Notes under the pieces: model-generated | What the model saw: the letters and a program-made list of their open reading frames with translations, nothing else | Told to the model about the DNA's origin: nothing | Database searches by the model: none | Source of the DNA: an uncultured Bacilli bacterium | GTDB taxonomy: Bacteria > Bacillota_I > Bacilli_A > RF39 > UBA660 | Assembly (NCBI GenBank): GCA_947623625.1 | Contig: CANQHD010000007.1 | Location: 1-36,367 of the forward strand | Direction: 5' to 3' | Length of the DNA: 36,367 nucleotides | Part shown: one piece after another, positions 34,627-36,367 of the stretch | Layout of the letters: each line of letters begins with the position of its first letter | Numbering within the stretch: the stretch's first letter is position 1 | Program-made: the position numbers and the translations under genes

Positions 34627-36264
34627 ATGAAGAAAGATACATTTATTAAAGGTGCAATGATTTCGACTCTTTGTCTTGTAATCAGTAAAATTTTAGGAAT
34701 TATTTATGTGATTCCTTTTCACTCTATTATTGGAACCAATGGAAGGGCTCTATATGGATATGCCTATAATATATATACACTATTTTTAAATTTTTCTACC
34801 GTTGGAATTCCACTTGCTATTAGTAAAATAATCAGTGAATACCATGCTTTAGGTTATGAAGATGCGAAAAGAAGAACATATCGAACTGCGATTAAAATTA
34901 CTTTTATCATGGCTATTTTATCAACGATTGTTTTATTCGTTGCTGCCCCAATCATTGCAGAAGGTATTATCGGTGGCATCAAGGGAGGAAATACAAAAGA
35001 AGATATTACGTTTGTCTTAAGAATTTCCGCAACAGCTATTTTATTTGTTACAATGCTCAGTAATATGCGTGGATATTTACAAGGACATCGCTATATTACT
35101 CCTTCTTCTATCAGTCAAGTCTTAGAACAACTTGTACGTGTCATTATCATTATTTTTGGAAGCTTTGCTGCGATGAAGTTATGGGGTGTTAAAGAAGCTG
35201 TTGGTATCAGTGTCTTTGCTGCAACAATTGGAGCCGTTGTGGCGCTTATTTACCTAAGATGTAAAATGAAAGAGGAAAGAAAAAAAGAAAGAGAAATTCA
35301 CATTACAAATGAAGAAAGAAAAATTACCGACAAGAAATTACTCAAACAATTGGTTTTCTATACAATTCCGTTTGTTATTGTTTCAATAGCAGTTCCTTTA
35401 TACAATACAATTGACATGATGAGTATTGTAAAGCCTCTTGTCAAGACAGCAAAAATGTCCACTCAAAATGCTGAGACGGTCTTATCTATCATTACAACTT
35501 GGGGTGAAAAGTTAAATGTGATTGTCACCTCCCTTGCATCAGGACTTGTCGTATCTGTTCTTCCAAATATTACAAATGACTTTGTTAAGAAAAAAAATGA
35601 GGAAGTCAATCAAAAAATTAATAAGACTTTACAAATTATTATCTATTTTGTTTTGCCAATGGTCTTTGGGCTTTCATTTTTAGCAAGACCTGTTTGGTGC
35701 ATTTTTTACGGGAATAGTAACTTAGGTGTGTCTGTTTTTTCTTATAGTGTTATGATTGCTTTGTTTTATTCACTTTTCTTAAATCTGCATACGATTTTGC
35801 AAGCAACAGATAATCATAAAGGCGCAAACCTAGCTATTTTATCAGGACTTTTTACAAAATTTATCTTAACTGTCCCTTCTATTTATCTTTTTCAAAAACT
35901 TCATCTAAAAGCCTATTATGGACCAATTACTGCAACGATTATTGCTTATTCTGTTCCAATTTTCATTAGTATTTTTTCACTGAAGAAAAAAATGCATACC
36001 TCTTTTAAAGAAACTTTAAAGCATACTGGTATTTCTATTTTTGCATGTCTTTTAATGCTTTTAGGTCTATCTCTTTTAAAACAAATTGTTCCTTTAACTG
36101 GAAATCGAATTATCTCAATTTTAATTATTGCCCTCTACGCTTTTATTGGGGCAAGTATCTACTTCTTCGTAACTATCAAAACACATACTTTTGATCAAAT
36201 ATTTGGATGCAGTCTAAAAGATTTTATTGGAGCAAAGATAAAAAGACGAAAAGTGAAAAATTAA
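34627..36264 (+). CDS. MOP-superfamily flippase (SpoVB/polysaccharide biosynthesis-like)
   Basis: 545 aa, multi-pass; IKGAMISTLCLVISKILGIIYVIPFHSIIGTNGRALYGYAYNIYTLFLNFSTVGIPLAISKIISEY is SpoVB-like. Confidence 0.88.
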   Translation: MKKDTFIKGAMISTLCLVISKILGIIYVIPFHSIIGTNGRALYGYAYNIYTLFLNFSTVGIPLAISKIISEYHALGYEDAKRRTYRTAIKITFIMAILSTIVLFVAAPIIAEGIIGGIKGGNTKEDITFVLRISATAILFVTMLSNMRGYLQGHRYITPSSISQVLEQLVRVIIIIFGSFAAMKLWGVKEAVGISVFAATIGAVVALIYLRCKMKEERKKEREIHITNEERKITDKKLLKQLVFYTIPFVIVSIAVPLYNTIDMMSIVKPLVKTAKMSTQNAETVLSIITTWGEKLNVIVTSLASGLVVSVLPNITNDFVKKKNEEVNQKINKTLQIIIYFVLPMVFGLSFLARPVWCIFYGNSNLGVSVFSYSVMIALFYSLFLNLHTILQATDNHKGANLAILSGLFTKFILTVPSIYLFQKLHLKAYYGPITATIIAYSVPIFISIFSLKKKMHTSFKETLKHTGISIFACLLMLLGLSLLKQIVPLTGNRIISILIIALYAFIGASIYFFVTIKTHTFDQIFGCSLKDFIGAKIKRRKVKN

Positions 36265-36292
36265 ATCATAAATAATTCGGACTTGAGATTTG

Positions 36293-36367
36293 ATAAATCG
36301 AGTAGAGAGAAATAATTAAATTATTTCGTCCCTCTCACACCACCGTACGTACCGTTCGGTATACGGC
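36293..36367 (-). mobile_element. Group II intron 3' end (domains V and VI), truncated by the window edge
   Basis: Minus strand: GCCGTA-TACC-GAAC-GGTA-CG-TACGGT (domain V with 2-nt CG bulge), then GTGTGAGAGGGACGAAATAATT/TAATTATTTCTCTCTACTCGAT (domain VI hairpin with CTACTCGAT 3' end). Confidence 0.8.

Noticed and set aside
1-36367. CRISPR arrays, tRNA and rRNA genes
   Set aside because: No regularly spaced repeat arrays, cloverleaf-like tRNA sequences or rRNA signatures were seen.

Overview
Low-GC, spore-forming Firmicutes/Bacilli chromosome segment. The backbone is housekeeping and sporulation genes: der, spoVIF-like, spoIVA, engB, nrnA, ackA, an alpha/beta SASP gene, thiI, cysteine desulfurase, ezrA, rpsD, tyrS, ytxH, a DUF948 gene, trmB and a SpoVB/MATE-like flippase. 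From memory, the order ackA-SASP-thiI-nifZ-ezrA / rpsD-tyrS / ytxH-ytxG resembles the Bacillus subtilis neighbourhood, so the genes interrupting it stand out as accessory. Main candidates for follow-up: (i) a 2001-aa protein with at least seven ~142-aa degenerate repeats and a C-terminal CCA/OAS/CD-NTase-like nucleotidyltransferase, divergent from a small Fic/Doc-like gene whose catalytic His position is Gln; (ii) a complete 1690-bp IS with 17/19 terminal inverted repeats and an 8-bp (possibly 9-bp) target duplication, inserted in the last codons of the Fic-like gene and 16 bp upstream of the rpsD -35 box; (iii) an RloA/RloB-like ATPase plus TOPRIM-like pair, a likely defence module, flanked by two near-identical terminator repeats; (iv) a TasA-like plus FGE/C-type-lectin surface protein whose 3' end looks like a diversified region, although no reverse transcriptase is in the window; (v) a T-box (probably Tyr) operon with an M29-type aminopeptidase ahead of tyrS; (vi) a truncated group II intron 3' end (domains V-VI) on the minus strand at the right edge; (vii) a prepilin-like gene overlapping ezrA. 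All assignments come from reading the sequence; no searches or folding were run.
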